Positions 35,661 to 43,456 of a stretch of 64,000 bases of DNA are shown here, one piece after another (the first letter of the stretch is position 1; every line of letters starts with the position of its first letter). The notes beneath the pieces were generated by a model, which was not told the origin of the DNA, made no database searches, and saw nothing but the letters and a program-made list of their open reading frames with translations. The stretch lies in the NCBI GenBank assembly GCA_905211645.1, contig CAJMBK010000001.1, positions 173,094-237,093 on the forward strand, given 5' to 3'. Both the position numbers and the translations under genes were made by a program. This DNA is from an uncultured Caryophanales bacterium (GTDB lineage: Bacteria; Bacillota_I; Bacilli_A; RFN20; CAG-288).

Positions 35661-36117
35661 ACTTATCGATGCCACTCAACATTTAGACTCAAATGCTCAA
35701 ACAAAGAAATTGGAAGAACTTTTTGATAAAGTTGTCTCCAATTTTGATGATTCTGAAGCAGTTAAAAATTTATTCATCAACTTAGCTTTCATCAAACTCT
35801 TGGTTCCATTTGTTGAAACTGATGAAGACTTACAAAATAAAACTGATGAAACTAAAAAGAGTCTTTCAATGTTCATTTTAAGAGACGATGAAAAGAATAA
35901 TTATTGCTACACTTTCACCAATTTCCAAACTGTTGAAGACATTTTGAATCAATATTCAACTGAAATTGGTAGAGATATCTATGTCAGAGAATATTCTTTA
36001 GGTGATTTGATCAACTTCTTAAAAGATCATTTGAAGTTTAATGGAACAGTAGTTTTTGCCTTTAGTAAGGATAAATTCTTACCAATTCCATTTGATGCTT
36101 TAGAGCAAATTGCATAA
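35653..36117 (+). CDS. SseB-like protein, function unknown
   Basis: A 154-residue soluble protein. The central pattern INLAFIKLLVPFVETDED...SLSMFILRDDEKNNYCYTFTNF resembles the SseB N-terminal domain, a fold of unknown function found in secretion-associated and many other proteins. Overlaps mnmG by 8 bp, with ACGAGG upstream, so it belongs to the suf-mnmG unit. A second member with the same look is encoded at 36252-36788. The assignment is by pattern only. Confidence 0.5.
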   Translation: MIRLIDATQHLDSNAQTKKLEELFDKVVSNFDDSEAVKNLFINLAFIKLLVPFVETDEDLQNKTDETKKSLSMFILRDDEKNNYCYTFTNFQTVEDILNQYSTEIGRDIYVREYSLGDLINFLKDHLKFNGTVVFAFSKDKFLPIPFDALEQIA

Positions 36118-36122
36118 CTTTC

Positions 36123-36150
36123 AGCCGGATACTCAGTTATTCGGCTTTTA
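36123..36150 (+). terminator. Terminator of the suf-mnmG unit
   Basis: AGCCGGATA and TATTCGGCT form a 9-bp stem (one G-T pair) with a six-base loop and a TTTTAT tail. Confidence 0.8.
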
Positions 36151-36218
36151 TAATGAAAAAATTTGTGCAAATTAAGCATAAATTAACAATTTAAGCCAAT
36201 TAATATATTAATAATTAC

Positions 36219-36224
36219 TATAAT
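36219..36224 (+). promoter_or_regulatory. -10 box of the SseB-like/ABC exporter unit
   Basis: TATAAT at 36219-36224 lies in a very AT-rich stretch (ATTAATATATTAATAATT just upstream), followed by GGGAG and ATG 36252. The -35 box is not clear. Confidence 0.5.
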
Positions 36225-36251
36225 TATTAATTAGTAAAAAAGGGAGTTATT

Positions 36252-36788
36252 ATGGAAGAATTAGATAGAGAAATGGTTATGAATATGAAAGAACCAGAAT
36301 TTACACAAGATGAAGAAAAAGTTGCTAAAGTAAGAGAACTCATGCACACTTTTAAGACATCTCAAGATATGAATGAAAAGCAAAAAGCTTACAACGAATT
36401 GATGACTCTTCTCAGTCAAATGAAATATTATTTAGCATGCTTTGAAATTCAAACAAACGATGAAAAAGAACCAGTTAAATTTTCACCAGTTATTTTGAAA
36501 AACACTGATGCAAGATCAAATAAAGAAGTTAAATACGCATGTTGCTTCTTCCACGAAGATGATTTTGATAAGGTTATTCCTCATGCTGACGATGATGTTA
36601 AAATTGTTCAAAAACTTTGCAACATCGGTTTCTTAGTTTACACCTTTGGTCACAATCAAAACTTCGATGGTGTTGTTTTTGACGCAAATAATGCAGATAT
36701 TGCAATCGGCAGTAATTTCTTCGACGCAATGAAAGATTATACCGATAAGAGAATCGAAGAAGATAGCAAGAAAGAAGAAACAAAGTAA
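36252..36788 (+). CDS. SseB-like protein preceding ABC exporter
   Basis: A 178-residue, charged, soluble protein. After an N-terminal helical segment (EKVAKVRELMHTF...KAYNELMTLLSQM) there is a beta-rich SseB-like part: YYLACFEIQ, KEVKYACCFFHEDDFDKVI and DGVVFDANN. It has its own promoter and GGGAG. The next gene, the first ABC half-transporter, begins one base after its stop, suggesting a functional or regulatory link. Role unknown. Confidence 0.5.
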   Translation: MEELDREMVMNMKEPEFTQDEEKVAKVRELMHTFKTSQDMNEKQKAYNELMTLLSQMKYYLACFEIQTNDEKEPVKFSPVILKNTDARSNKEVKYACCFFHEDDFDKVIPHADDDVKIVQKLCNIGFLVYTFGHNQNFDGVVFDANNADIAIGSNFFDAMKDYTDKRIEEDSKKEETK

Positions 36789-36789
36789 T

Positions 36790-38559
36790 ATGGATCAAAG
36801 GATTAAAGTCTTTGATTCAGTTAGAAAATATAAGTGGTATTTCGTAGTTGGACCATTACTTAAAGCCTTTGAAACAGTAGTTGATTTGATCGTTCCATTA
36901 ATCATGAAAAATATTCTTGATTACATGGTTCAAGGTCATAGCCAAGATGAGTGTTTATATTATCTTTTTACAAGATTAGCTTTAATTATTTCATTGTGCT
37001 TACTCGGTTTCACTTTTACTATGATTTGCCAATACATCGCATCCGTTGCGGCACAAAAAGTTTCTAACGATGTAAGAATTAAATTATTTAATCATATTAC
37101 AAGCTTCTCAGTTAAGGATGTTGAATCATTTCCCGATGGATATTTAAATACCTGTTTAACAACTGATACAACCTATGTTCAAACCGGTGTTTTACACTTT
37201 ATCCGTTTGGTTTCCAGAGCGCCATTTCTTATTATCGGGGCTTTGATTATCACATTCATATTCGACTGGTCAATCGGTTTACTTTTCTTAGCCACAATTC
37301 CAATTATCTGCTTCATCGTTTTCTTTGTCATGAGAAAATCCAGTAAGCAGTACACAATCTTACAAAAAGAACTTGATGAACTCACTTCATTAACCTCTGA
37401 CACAATCACTGGTAACAGAGTTATCAGAGCTTTCAACAGAGAAGATTATCAAAAGGAAATGTTTCAAAAGGAAAGTGAATACTACGCCAAACTTGGTCGT
37501 AAGGTCAGTTTTATCAACGCATTCATCAATCCTTTAGTTTACATGGTCATCAATGTTGCGATCGTTTTGGTTGTTTACATTTCTGGTATGAAAATTGATG
37601 GAGTTATTACAACTCCAGGTGGTAATAAACTAGAAGCAACCACAGTCATCGCTTTAGTTAATTACCTTGAGCAAATTTTTATTGCACTTATTGTTATCAC
37701 AAACTTAGTCAATATTTTCACCAGAGCAGGAATTTCTTCCAGACGTATCAACAAGATTTTTGCTAAGAAAGCATCAATTGCTAACGATGGTAAAAAGATT
37801 GTCAAAGAGATTGAAAAAGGTGAACCTTTATATCAATTTGAAAATGTTACTTTTGCTTATGAAGATGAAGGTAATAAGACTTTAACCGATATTAATTTCA
37901 CCGTTAATAAAGGAGAAAAAGTTGGTGTTATCGGTGGTACCGGTTGTGGTAAATCAACTTTAGCAAAATGTTTACTCAGAATGGTTGATGCCACAGAAGG
38001 AACCGTGAAATATAAAGGTGAAAAGATATCAGACTACGATTTACCAACTTTACATAATGAAGTTGGAATGGTTTATCAAAAGTCAGTTTTATTCAAAGGT
38101 ACCATCAAGTCTAACATGCTTATGGCTAATAAGAATTTAACTGATGAAGAGATTATCAAATCCTTAAAAGATGCCCTTGCCTACGAATTTATTTCTAACT
38201 ATTCAGATACTATCAACCATGAAGTTGAAGAAGGTGGTAGAAACTTTTCTGGTGGTCAAAAACAACGTATCTCAATCGCAAGAATCTTAGCTAAGAATCC
38301 TGAAGTTATGATCTTTGACGATTCTACTTCTGCTCTTGATTATCTTTCCGATTTAACAGTTAGAAAGAATATTGAAACTAAATACAGCGATAAAACTATT
38401 TTCTACATCTCTCAACGTGTTTCTACAATTAGAAACTGTGACAAGATCATCGTTATGGATCATGGTCAAGTTGTTGGAGTTGGAACTCATGATGATTTGT
38501 TAAATAGCAATCTTGTTTATCAAGAAATCTATCGCTCTCAAACAAAGGAGGCAAACTAA
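36790..38559 (+). CDS. Heterodimeric ABC exporter, half with degenerate ATP site
   Basis: A 589-residue half-transporter: six membrane helices (residues 15-310) then an ATPase domain. Walker A is GGTGCGKST and the signature NFSGGQKQR, but Walker B ends VMIFDDSTSALD with Asp in place of the catalytic Glu, and the switch His is Gln (ISQRVS). This is the typical non-catalytic partner in BmrCD or TM287/288-like pairs. It starts one base after the SseB-like gene. Likely exports drugs or lipids; substrate unknown. Confidence 0.93.
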   Translation: MDQRIKVFDSVRKYKWYFVVGPLLKAFETVVDLIVPLIMKNILDYMVQGHSQDECLYYLFTRLALIISLCLLGFTFTMICQYIASVAAQKVSNDVRIKLFNHITSFSVKDVESFPDGYLNTCLTTDTTYVQTGVLHFIRLVSRAPFLIIGALIITFIFDWSIGLLFLATIPIICFIVFFVMRKSSKQYTILQKELDELTSLTSDTITGNRVIRAFNREDYQKEMFQKESEYYAKLGRKVSFINAFINPLVYMVINVAIVLVVYISGMKIDGVITTPGGNKLEATTVIALVNYLEQIFIALIVITNLVNIFTRAGISSRRINKIFAKKASIANDGKKIVKEIEKGEPLYQFENVTFAYEDEGNKTLTDINFTVNKGEKVGVIGGTGCGKSTLAKCLLRMVDATEGTVKYKGEKISDYDLPTLHNEVGMVYQKSVLFKGTIKSNMLMANKNLTDEEIIKSLKDALAYEFISNYSDTINHEVEEGGRNFSGGQKQRISIARILAKNPEVMIFDDSTSALDYLSDLTVRKNIETKYSDKTIFYISQRVSTIRNCDKIIVMDHGQVVGVGTHDDLLNSNLVYQEIYRSQTKEAN

Positions 38560-38560
38560 T

Positions 38561-40309
38561 ATGAATAATAAATTCAAATTTGCAAGCCTCTTCAAATATT
38601 TAAAGAAAGACTTACATTTACTTATTCTTTCTTTATTCTCAGCACTTATTTATGCAGTAAGTATCACTGCAATTCCATTCTTGGTTGGTCTTTCAGTTAA
38701 CTACATGGTTGAAGGAAATACTGATTTTAAATCTATTTCAATCATCGTCTTAATAATGGGTATTTTAACTGTAAGCTCAGTTATCTTTGATTACATCTAC
38801 GAATTTACAGTTGGTGTTTTCTCCTACAATGCAGTTAATAGAATTAGAAAAGACCTTTATTCAAAGTATTTGAGTGTTCCAATTTCATATCTAGATTCAT
38901 CTTCTCAAGGTGATTTAATTCAAAAGAATATTTTGGATTGTGAGTACATCACAAACGGTCTTATCTCATTTGTTAAACAACTCTATCTAGGAATTGTAAC
39001 TGTTATTGTCACCATTGTTTTCATGTTTATTCTCAATTACATCTTGGCTTTAGCAGTTTGCTTACTAACTCCATTATCATTTGTTGTTACAAAGTTTGTT
39101 TCAAAGACTACTTCAAAGTATTTCAAGAAACAATCAGCTGCAATGGCAGATCAAAATGGCTTCTCAAATGAGATGATTAATAATTTATCAATCATTCAAT
39201 CATTCAACTTTGAAGAAGAATCAAATAATATCTACACAGAAAAGAATGGTACTTTGTACAAATACGGACAAAAAGCACTTTTCTCATCTTCATGGCCTAA
39301 TCCAACAACTAGAGTTGTTAATAATATCATCTACTGTGTAGTTGCTATGATTGCAATCTTACTTTTTGTCTTTGCAGATAGTGTACCAGCAGCAATTCCT
39401 GCAGTTGAAATTGGTATTATCGGTTCATTTTTATCCTACACAAACCAATACACCAAGCCATTCAATGATATTTCATCTGTCTTATCTGAATTTGGCTTGA
39501 TGAAAGCAAGTTACAACAGAGTTCATGAACTTTTGACTAAAGAAGATGATATCGATGTTGGTCAAAATGAAATCGTCAAACCTGTTGAAGCAATTGATTT
39601 CAAGAATATGAATTTCTCCTACGATTCAAGTAGAAAACTTATTCAAGATTTCAATTTACATATTTCAAAAGGTCAAAGAATTGCTCTTGTTGGTAAAACT
39701 GGTTGTGGAAAAACAACACTTATCAATGTCTTAATGAGATTCTATGACTATCAATCTGGTGAGATTGATATCGATGGTATCAAGACTTTGGACATCAAGA
39801 AGTCGAGTTTGAGAAATAAGTTTGCAATGGTTTTGCAAGATAGCTGGTTATTTAACGGAACAATTTATGACAATATCAGATATTCAAAACCTGATGCAAC
39901 CAAAGAAGAAATTATCGAAGCAAGTAAGAAAGCAAATGCTCATAGTTTCATCATGAGAATGCCAAACGGTTATGATACGGTTGTTAGCAATAAATCTGGT
40001 CTTTCCGAAGGTGAAAAGCAGTTGTTAACTATCGCAAGGTGCATGCTTAAAATGCCTGAAATTCTTATTTTGGACGAAGCAACAAGCTCCATCGACACAA
40101 GAAGTGAAAGAAAGATTTACTCCGCATTTGATAAGTTCTTAGAGAATAGAACTTCAATTGTTATCGCTCATAGATTACAAACTATTGTTAATTCAGATTT
40201 GATTCTCATGATGGAAAACGGAATCATCGTTGAAAAAGGAACTCATGAGGAACTTATTGCAAAACATGGTAAGTACTTTGAGTTGTATAATTCTCAATTT
40301 GAACATTAA
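38561..40309 (+). CDS. Heterodimeric ABC exporter, catalytic half
   Basis: A 582-residue partner of the previous gene: six membrane helices and an ATPase domain with Walker A GKTGCGKTT, Walker B LILDEATSSID with the catalytic Glu and switch His in IAHRLQT. The signature is LSEGEKQ, less canonical than in its partner, as is usual when the two sites are split between subunits. ATG 38561 has AAAGGAGG upstream and begins one base after its neighbour's stop. Confidence 0.94.
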   Translation: MNNKFKFASLFKYLKKDLHLLILSLFSALIYAVSITAIPFLVGLSVNYMVEGNTDFKSISIIVLIMGILTVSSVIFDYIYEFTVGVFSYNAVNRIRKDLYSKYLSVPISYLDSSSQGDLIQKNILDCEYITNGLISFVKQLYLGIVTVIVTIVFMFILNYILALAVCLLTPLSFVVTKFVSKTTSKYFKKQSAAMADQNGFSNEMINNLSIIQSFNFEEESNNIYTEKNGTLYKYGQKALFSSSWPNPTTRVVNNIIYCVVAMIAILLFVFADSVPAAIPAVEIGIIGSFLSYTNQYTKPFNDISSVLSEFGLMKASYNRVHELLTKEDDIDVGQNEIVKPVEAIDFKNMNFSYDSSRKLIQDFNLHISKGQRIALVGKTGCGKTTLINVLMRFYDYQSGEIDIDGIKTLDIKKSSLRNKFAMVLQDSWLFNGTIYDNIRYSKPDATKEEIIEASKKANAHSFIMRMPNGYDTVVSNKSGLSEGEKQLLTIARCMLKMPEILILDEATSSIDTRSERKIYSAFDKFLENRTSIVIAHRLQTIVNSDLILMMENGIIVEKGTHEELIAKHGKYFELYNSQFEH

Positions 40310-40313
40310 AAAT

Positions 40314-40349
40314 TTGGCTAAGAGATTTGGTTCTCTTAGCCAATATTTA
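40314..40349. terminator. Bidirectional terminator
   Basis: TTGGCTAAGAGA and TCTCTTAGCCAA form a perfect 12-bp stem with a six-base loop. A T-rich tail follows, and an AAAAAT run precedes it, so it serves the ABC exporter genes and the convergent chimeric gene. Confidence 0.88.
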
Positions 40350-41018
40350 TTTGAGAAAACTATCGACTACTTCGTCTTTTCCTGTTTTAGTAATCACACC
40401 ATCTTCGATTAAAAAGACTTTATCTGATAAAGCTTTAGCACATCTTTTATCATGAGTGATTGTGATAATTGTAGTGTTCTCTTTTTCATTGATTTCATTT
40501 AAAACAGAAACTAAATTTCTTAGATTGTTGTAATCTTGTCCAACTGTTGGTTCATCTAAAATTAAAACTTCTGGTTTACTAGCAAGAATTGCAGCAATAG
40601 AAACTCTTCTTTTTTGACCTTCAGAAAGTGAATGAGGATGTCTTGAATAGAGGTGGTAAACATCTAATTTCTTAGCGATTTCTTCAGCGTATTCTTTGGA
40701 ATAACACGAATATTCAAGTTCCTTTTTAACTGTTGGCATGAAAAGTTGATAATCTGGGTTTTGGAAAACATAACCAACCTTTTTAATCTTTTCTCTCATC
40801 TCAGGTTTGTAGCAATGAACTTTACATGTTGAACAGAAATGTTTGTTCTTTTTAAAAGGACATCTATCCAACCTAAAGAGAGCATACTCTGCCAGTTCTT
40901 TGCATTCAGGACATAGATTTTTACCCCGAGTTTTATGGTGATGATGGCAATATTTTCTAATCATTATCGGAATGATTTTCTTCTCTTTTTCAAATTTCTT
41001 ATATTCTTTATTCTTCAT
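40347..41018 (-). CDS. Chimera: cysteine-rich NosP-type domain fused to ABC ATPase lacking Walker A
   Basis: A 223-residue intact frame. Residues 8-80 (EKEKKIIPIMIRKYCHHHH, LCPECKELAEYALFRLDRC, CSTCKVHCYKPEMRE) match the 'nitrous oxide-stimulated promoter' family (PF11756), a small Cys/His-rich domain of unknown function. From residue 82 on it is the C-terminal part of a CbiO/EcfA-like ABC ATPase: Q-loop GYVFQNPDYQLF, signature SLSEGQKRR, Walker B VLILDEPTVGQD and switch His ITHDK. Walker A is absent. The join lies in MREKIKKVGYVFQ, which fits the end of one family and the pre-Q-loop strand of the other. It could be a deletion fusion, a new protein, or an assembly error. Confidence 0.75.
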   Translation of the reverse strand: MKNKEYKKFEKEKKIIPIMIRKYCHHHHKTRGKNLCPECKELAEYALFRLDRCPFKKNKHFCSTCKVHCYKPEMREKIKKVGYVFQNPDYQLFMPTVKKELEYSCYSKEYAEEIAKKLDVYHLYSRHPHSLSEGQKRRVSIAAILASKPEVLILDEPTVGQDYNNLRNLVSVLNEINEKENTTIITITHDKRCAKALSDKVFLIEDGVITKTGKDEVVDSFLK

Positions 41019-41042
41019 AATTCTCTTATATGTTATCTATAT

Positions 41043-41056
41043 TTAACAACTGTTAA
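41043..41056. promoter_or_regulatory. Palindrome TTAACA-AC-TGTTAA
   Basis: A 14-bp inverted repeat (two 6-bp arms, 2-bp centre) lies 25 bases upstream of the chimeric gene's start codon, where an operator would be placed. The divergent HAD gene starts 131 bp away. Confidence 0.35.
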
Positions 41057-41187
41057 CTACATGCAACATTTTATAGATTTATTACTTAAAAATCTATAGC
41101 TAAGTGCACAAATTTCAAGCTTTGACCATTTTGAAAAAGATTACATACAAAACAGTTTGATAAAATAACTGAGTCAGGAGAAAATTT

Positions 41188-41895
41188 ATGATTAAGAATG
41201 TATTATTTGACTTAGATGGTTCATTACTTTATATGGACAGTGATAAGTTTATGAATATTTACTTTAAAACCATCTGCAAGGTTGGTTTTAAATATGGTTA
41301 TGAACCAGTAGGATTTATCAAATCCATCATGAAAGGAACTCAAGCAATGGTTTTAAATGATGGAAGTAAAACTAATGAGGAAGTTTTCTGGGAAACATTT
41401 GAAAAGTTAAATCCGAATTACGATAAAAATATCATTAAAGATTTAAATAACTACTACGAAACTGACTTCAACCAAGTTAAAGATTCATGCAAAGCAATGG
41501 ATTTAGCAAAAGTAGCTGTTAAGAAATGCAAAGATCTCGGATTGAATGTCACTTTAGCAACCAATCCAATCTTTCCACGCATCGCTACTATGAATCGAAT
41601 TGCTTGGGCAAATTTAGATCCTAAAGATTTCAATTTAATTACAACTTATGAAAATTCATCATATTGCAAACCAAATTTAAAATATTACGAATCAATCTTA
41701 AGTAGATTTAATTATAAGCCCGAAGAAACTTTGATGATTGGTAATGATTGCAGAGAAGATTTAGTTATTAATAAATTAGGAGTTAATGTATTTCTTCTCA
41801 CTCATTGTTTGATTAATCCTGATGATGTGGATTTATCAAACATCCCTCACGGAAGCTTTGAAGATTTGTTAATTTATTTGGATAATTTGAATTAA
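41188..41895 (+). CDS. HAD-superfamily hydrolase
   Basis: A 235-residue haloacid dehalogenase-type phosphatase. Motif I is FDLDGSLL (two Asp), motif II is VTLATNP (threonine), the motif III lysine is in SYCKPNLKYY and the motif IV Asp in MIGNDCREDL. An alpha-helical cap (residues 15-100) places it in subfamily I. AGGAG precedes the ATG. It is a single gene followed by a terminator; the substrate is likely a small phosphorylated metabolite. Confidence 0.9.
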   Translation: MIKNVLFDLDGSLLYMDSDKFMNIYFKTICKVGFKYGYEPVGFIKSIMKGTQAMVLNDGSKTNEEVFWETFEKLNPNYDKNIIKDLNNYYETDFNQVKDSCKAMDLAKVAVKKCKDLGLNVTLATNPIFPRIATMNRIAWANLDPKDFNLITTYENSSYCKPNLKYYESILSRFNYKPEETLMIGNDCREDLVINKLGVNVFLLTHCLINPDDVDLSNIPHGSFEDLLIYLDNLN

Positions 41896-41896
41896 G

Positions 41897-41925
41897 GCCG
41901 AGACAAAAATCGGTCTTTTCTTTTT
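41897..41925 (+). terminator. Terminator after HAD gene
   Basis: GGCCGA and TCGGTC form a short stem (one G-T pair) with a seven-to-eight base loop, then TTTTCTTTTT. Confidence 0.7.
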
Positions 41926-42189
41926 CCTTATATATTTATATATAAGGCTATAAATTGAAAATTTATAACCGCTAAATGAAAACCTTTACAAGGTAAGTTT
42001 TCATTGCTGTATTATTGTAAACTTTTGACACTATTTTCCTATATAGGTTTAATGAAAACGCTTTCTTTAATATTAAATGACTTTTTTTACATTGTTTCTT
42101 GCAAAAGGTGTAGATAACTTCTATAATTTTCGTAGTTGTAAATTAAAGCGTTTACAATCACTAAGATTTATTCATTAGGAGGAAATTGA
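41926..42189 (+). promoter_or_regulatory. Control region of the sugar transporter: promoter, two cre boxes and palindromes
   Basis: The promoter is TTGCAA (42099-42104), 17 bp, TATAAT (42122-42127). Two catabolite-response-like boxes are present: TGAAAACGCTTTCT (42053-42066), about 70 bp upstream, and TTAAAGCGTTTACA (42143-42156), overlapping the early transcript as a roadblock. Farther upstream are three perfect inverted repeats: CCTTATATA/TATATAAGG, TATAAATT/AATTTATA and AATGAAAAC/GTTTTCATT (41975-42005). AGGAGG precedes the ATG. Confidence 0.75.
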
Positions 42190-43377
42190 ATGAAAAAGAA
42201 TCTTTTGAAATTAGCTGCTCTTCTTCCATTAGTTAGTGCAACTACATTGACTAGCTGTGGTGGAGACACATTAGTTGGTGTCACATACTATAATTTAGGT
42301 GATTCTAACATGGCAAATTCATGGCAACCAATGTACAAATATTTGGCTGAAGAAGTTTATGGTTGGCAGTATAAAGAAGTTAACGGTAATGGTCAAAATG
42401 CTGAAATTCAAAATGGCGTTACCAATCTTATCAACAGTGGTGCTACTGGTTTGATTGTTAATCTTAATCAACCTACACAAGCCTCTCAAATTGTTACTCA
42501 AGCTAAAAATGCTGATGTCCCAATTGTTTTATACAATAAGGAACCTGCAACAGATGGTGGTGTAGCCGATCCTACAGTAGTTGATGGTTATGATAAAGCT
42601 TTCTTCGTTGGTACAACATCTTCAGAAGCCGGCGATATGCAAGCAGAATTAGCATTCAATTGGTTAAAAGCACATAAGAATTCATGGGATGTTAATAAAG
42701 ATGGAAAATTATCTATCTTTGTCATTAAGGGTGAAGATGGTCACGCTGAAGCAGAAGCTCGTACAGAACACTGTGTTTCCCACTTGAAGACATTATTAAA
42801 TACTCCTGGTCATGGTATCGTCAATTCATCAAATACAGAAATTACAGGTACTGATATTGTTCATGGCGCTGATGATGTTAAAACCGCAATTGCAACTGGT
42901 GGTGCAACATGGGATGGCGCTACTGCAAAGAGTATGGTTGCACAATATATCCATGTTGGTAATAATGTTAACTATGATATTGTTTTCTCAAACAATGATG
43001 ATATGGCTGTTGCCGCTCTCGGTGATAGTAGCTGGCCAGAAGGCGTTCCAGTTTGGGGTGTTGACTGCTCCGCAAGTGGTGTTAACTCCATTAAGAGTGA
43101 CGCAACAAATAGATTAGCAGGTTCTGTCTACAATGACAACATTACACAACCTCGTGTTGCAGCTTTCTTGATGAATCAATTATTACAAGGCAAGACCAGA
43201 GAAGAATGTGTCGAAGCTGCTAAGGCAGAATTCGGTGATGTCTTCACTTATGAAGAAACAGGTCATGCTTTCCGTATTAAATATACTGCAGTTACAGCAG
43301 AAAATGTTGATTCAGTAGTCCAAACCGCTGCTGCATGGATTGAAGCTGACAAAGCAGCAAATTCAACCGCTGAATAA
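42190..43377 (+). CDS. Sugar ABC transporter substrate-binding lipoprotein (MglB-like)
   Basis: A 395-residue lipoprotein with lipobox LTSC (Cys23) and a periplasmic-binding-protein type I fold: VGVTYYNLGDSNM, GLIVNLNQPTQ, DVPIVLYNKEP and a second lobe with IVFSNNDDMAVAAL and FGVD-like VWGVDCS. Such proteins in Mgl/Rbs-type systems bind galactose, glucose, ribose or related sugars outside the membrane. First gene of mglBAC with two cre boxes, so expression should follow carbon status. Exact sugar unknown. Confidence 0.92.
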   Translation: MKKNLLKLAALLPLVSATTLTSCGGDTLVGVTYYNLGDSNMANSWQPMYKYLAEEVYGWQYKEVNGNGQNAEIQNGVTNLINSGATGLIVNLNQPTQASQIVTQAKNADVPIVLYNKEPATDGGVADPTVVDGYDKAFFVGTTSSEAGDMQAELAFNWLKAHKNSWDVNKDGKLSIFVIKGEDGHAEAEARTEHCVSHLKTLLNTPGHGIVNSSNTEITGTDIVHGADDVKTAIATGGATWDGATAKSMVAQYIHVGNNVNYDIVFSNNDDMAVAALGDSSWPEGVPVWGVDCSASGVNSIKSDATNRLAGSVYNDNITQPRVAAFLMNQLLQGKTREECVEAAKAEFGDVFTYEETGHAFRIKYTAVTAENVDSVVQTAAAWIEADKAANSTAE

Positions 43378-43404
43378 TTGTTAAAACTCTAATAATGAAA
43401 ATAT

Positions 43405-43432
43405 AGGGGTGATAGGGAACTCACCCCTTTTG
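43405..43432 (+). terminator. Intercistronic hairpin between binding protein and ATPase genes
   Basis: AGGGGTGA and TCACCCCT form an 8-bp stem with an eight-base loop and a TTTTG tail. In this position it probably trims the downstream message so that the binding protein is made in excess. Confidence 0.8.
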
Positions 43433-43456
43433 TATATTTAAAAGGAAGGAAAGTTA

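Noticed and set aside
36790..38559. Degenerate ATPase motifs as evidence of a broken gene
   Set aside because: Asp for Glu and Gln for His are the normal state of one half in heterodimeric ABC exporters; its partner is canonical.
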